From Reticulomyxa filosa (taxonomy: Eukaryota; Foraminifera; Reticulomyxidae), in contig ASPP01015063.1 in NCBI GenBank assembly GCA_000512085.1, positions 1 through 21,730 on the forward strand: a stretch of DNA of 21,730 bases, read 5' to 3'. This document shows positions 19,509 to 21,730 of the stretch, in pieces (positions within the stretch are counted from its first letter, which is position 1; every line of letters starts with the position of its first letter). The notes beneath the pieces were generated by a model. The model did not search any database. It was given only the letters and a program-made list of their open reading frames with translations, and had not been told where the DNA came from. The position numbers were made by a program, and so were the translations under genes.

Positions 19509-20909
19509 ATGGCTGATGAAAACACATCAGCGAAACGAGAATTGAAGCGCTTCAAATTTGCTCCTCCTAAAAAGAGACGCCGTGTGTCAGCAAGCAGCGA
19601 AGGATGGCTGCAAGTCTCTCAAGAAGTTCGTGCAATAGCAGAAGAGCAAAAACGTAAAACAGCAAAAGAAAAAAAAGAAACAAAAGTAACAAAAGAAGAA
19701 AAGACGGAGGATAAAAAAAAGGAGTCAAAACAGCAGACTGGCAAAGAATTGGAGGCGGTGTTGGAGAGACTGAAAGATGACTTTCGATTGTATGTATTTG
19801 CACCAATGGAAATACGATTAGAGCTCGAGAAATACACGGAAGCAAATAGGCTGACCAGACAACAGCGCTTAATAATATATGCCAATACATTGGATGCGCG
19901 TATATTGGATCCTGTTTTGATTGCCAAAGAAAAGCTGCAAAATCCATTTCAAATCCCGATAGAAATGAAAACCCAAGTGTTACCCAAATATGCAATTCCA
20001 ATTTTCTTGAAGTCGCAAATGTATGGATTACTCCCAGATCGGACACTTGTGGACCAATGTCTACATTACATGAAGCGTAACAATATTCTGAGGCACTTCC
20101 AATTCAAGGTGGAGCCAATTTCTTGGGCCCCTCGTCAATTGCTTTCCAAAACAAATGGTACTGTGTTAGATCCAAATTTGAATATTGAGAAAAATACCAG
20201 TGTTGTGCAGTCCAATCCCACGTTCGGGTATTTTTGCGATAATGGAATTCTTGATTGCTTTTGTTTCACAACAGATTTGCAATTCCTTTTGCAACACAAA
20301 TTTGCAGAACTGATGTCACTGTTGTCCACCGACAAAACAACTACAACCAAGACAACAACTACAGTCATCACTGCTGATGACCATAACAATAACAATTTGA
20401 ATGGAAAGAAAGACCAAACCCCTTTGATTCAACATACTTTGTGTGATAATCATAGCAACGAAGAGACTACGAATGAAAGTGTACACTTGGATCACCAGAG
20501 GTGGTTGACAGCTTTTGTGTCGCAATTGCTTCCCAAACACTGTGATTGCACCATTAGTGAAGCGCAGCTGTTGGAACACTTGAGTGTCGATCCTCGTGAA
20601 CCAAATGCTAAAGACGCAATCACTTTTTTAATCAACTGTGGTCTTATCATTGCCTCACAAAAACACAAACTGTACAATTTCACATTTCCAAATGCTTCTT
20701 CTATTATCACATATGTCAGACAGGCCAGGAAAGAAATGGTCAGTATACTCCGGAAAAAAAAGTATTTTGAAATGCCCAAAGACGAATTCATTTTCCGAAA
20801 GTTAAAGTCGAGTCCTCTTGGAGCACTTTTTCATTTTCGAGATTTGCTGGGATTGAACGTCATCCAAGAAGTTCTCACTGCTTCTGGTACTATTGTCAAA
20901 CTGTGTTAA
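19509..20909 (+). CDS. STK19: STK19-family winged-helix protein
   Basis: An uninterrupted 466-aa frame from ATG to TAA. The N terminus has a basic nuclear signal (KRFKFAPPKKRRRV, residues 13-26) and a charged Lys/Glu-rich region to about 85. From about 162 it matches STK19: the LKSQMYGLLPDRTLVDQCL segment (human STK19 has a similar VKDRTLVD helix), a strand-rich FCFTTD region, then WLTAFVSQLLP, INCGLIIASQ, SIITYVRQARKEMVSILRKKKY, ALFHFRDLLGLNVIQEVLTASGTIVKL at the end. STK19 was named as a kinase but is now understood as a tandem winged-helix DNA-binding protein acting in transcription-coupled nucleotide excision repair. Here no kinase motif is present. A Thr/Asn-rich insert (residues about 275-305) and the long N-terminal extension make it larger than the human protein (254 aa). 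No intron is needed, unlike most neighbours. Nuclear repair function is inferred from the family. Confidence 0.93.
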   Translation: MADENTSAKRELKRFKFAPPKKRRRVSASSEGWLQVSQEVRAIAEEQKRKTAKEKKETKVTKEEKTEDKKKESKQQTGKELEAVLERLKDDFRLYVFAPMEIRLELEKYTEANRLTRQQRLIIYANTLDARILDPVLIAKEKLQNPFQIPIEMKTQVLPKYAIPIFLKSQMYGLLPDRTLVDQCLHYMKRNNILRHFQFKVEPISWAPRQLLSKTNGTVLDPNLNIEKNTSVVQSNPTFGYFCDNGILDCFCFTTDLQFLLQHKFAELMSLLSTDKTTTTKTTTTVITADDHNNNNLNGKKDQTPLIQHTLCDNHSNEETTNESVHLDHQRWLTAFVSQLLPKHCDCTISEAQLLEHLSVDPREPNAKDAITFLINCGLIIASQKHKLYNFTFPNASSIITYVRQARKEMVSILRKKKYFEMPKDEFIFRKLKSSPLGALFHFRDLLGLNVIQEVLTASGTIVKLC

Positions 20910-21730
20910 ACGCTGTATCTAGTCATTGCTATTGCCGCTGTTCCCAATATAAACGGTAACAATTTCTTAATACTTGCGATCCTTTTTTTTCTTGTCGAAT
21001 GAAAACGATTTTTTATGATCACTGTTGTCTGTCAATTTCAATCGGATTAATTTTTAAATTGCCACTTTCGAATATCATTGATCATTTAAATATATATTCA
21101 TCTTCCCTAAAATAATCTTTTTGCGCTTAATCAGTTTGGATCGTATGTTTACATAAAATTTTACTGACCACTTTTGTGCAATGGTTTAGATGCAATAATC
21201 TAGTTGCATTTTAATAAATAAAAATATACACGTAACCTTTTCCCTAAGTAATATCTTTTAATCATTGACAACGATAATCAAATATCAAATCGAAAAAAAA
21301 CGGACATAATTTTTCTTGTAAGAACATTGTATACATGTTTAAAAAGTTCAAATTTGATATTTTTTTGAGAACGAATAACAGGTTAGATAACATTGTTCTG
21401 TTAGTTCAAGTGAACCCTTCTGTTTGTTTTGTTTAATTTTTCTTTTGTTCGGTTATTATTTTGATTGTTTTGTGTTGTGCGGTAATGATTTACGTTCATT
21501 TGTTCTTGTATTTTTTTTTTGCATTCACGAAAGCGCACAAATAGGTTTAATTTTTAATTGAATAAATTGAAATCATAATTAGCACATTCACAGTTCGGAA
21601 CAGAATCTTTGTTTCTAATATTGTTAATAGAGCACTTCATTCTAAGAAATAGGACATAGTACTCAAACACAAAACAAAAGAAAGAACAGCCACAAAGTGC
21701 ACACACAAAAAATTAATTTAAACACTTCAT
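20910..21730. other. Gene-free right flank
   Basis: AT-rich sequence downstream of the STK19-like gene, with AATAAA-like hexamers near 21212-21225. No exon, RNA gene, repeat or element was recognised to the end of the window. Confidence 0.5.

Noticed and set aside
19567-20046. Minus-strand Leu/Phe-rich frame opposite the STK19-like gene
   Set aside because: It is the complement of the Lys/Glu-rich coding region, which mimics membrane segments; no independent support.
1-21730. CRISPR arrays, bacterial operons, toxin-antitoxin or phage modules
   Set aside because: None seen. All recognisable genes are eukaryotic with introns, and the tandem repeats are simple trinucleotides.

Overview
The window looks like nuclear DNA of a free-living unicellular eukaryote. 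It is AT-rich and packed with A/T homopolymers. Genes lie close together on both strands and have short introns. Proteins carry poly-Asn, poly-Gln and Thr tracts, and the standard code is used (TAA, TAG and TGA all end genes). The style and gene content would fit a rhizarian such as the foraminifer Reticulomyxa filosa. That assignment is an inference from style, because no marker gene is present.

Layout, left to right: a small PWWP-domain protein (minus, 139-1041); an Alba-like/EF-hand-like protein with an apparent one-base frameshift (minus, 1717-2770); a tubulin-tyrosine-ligase-like (TTLL) protein (minus, 3197-4776); a protein with about five cold-shock-like domains and a mitochondrial-type N terminus (minus, 5136-7240); and, divergent from it across about 260 bases, a FYVE zinc-finger coiled-coil protein (plus, 7502-11470). 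After a 1.1 kb gap come a UBR7/Mlo2-type UBR-box + PHD protein (plus, 12578-13471), a possible 39-codon small ORF (13620-13739), and a membrane-anchored GT60-type GlcNAc transferase (minus, 13963-15855). Then follows a decayed non-LTR retrotransposon with RT, RNase H and C-terminal remnants (plus, about 17040-18780). The last gene is an STK19 homologue (plus, 19509-20909), followed by gene-free AT-rich sequence.

The genes do not form one pathway. They serve chromatin and transcription (PWWP, UBR7-like, STK19-like), microtubule modification (TTLL), endosomal membranes (FYVE), RNA binding (cold-shock and Alba-like proteins) and glycosylation (GT60). Exons were joined by reading frame, splice dinucleotides and domain continuity. 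Most proposed introns start GTT rather than GTA/GTG, and half end AAG after an A-rich stretch. I saw no rRNA, tRNA, CRISPR or prokaryotic element. I found no clearly new biological system; the most unusual items are domain architectures, splice-site style, a foldback in the retroelement, and two frame breaks that may be assembly errors.
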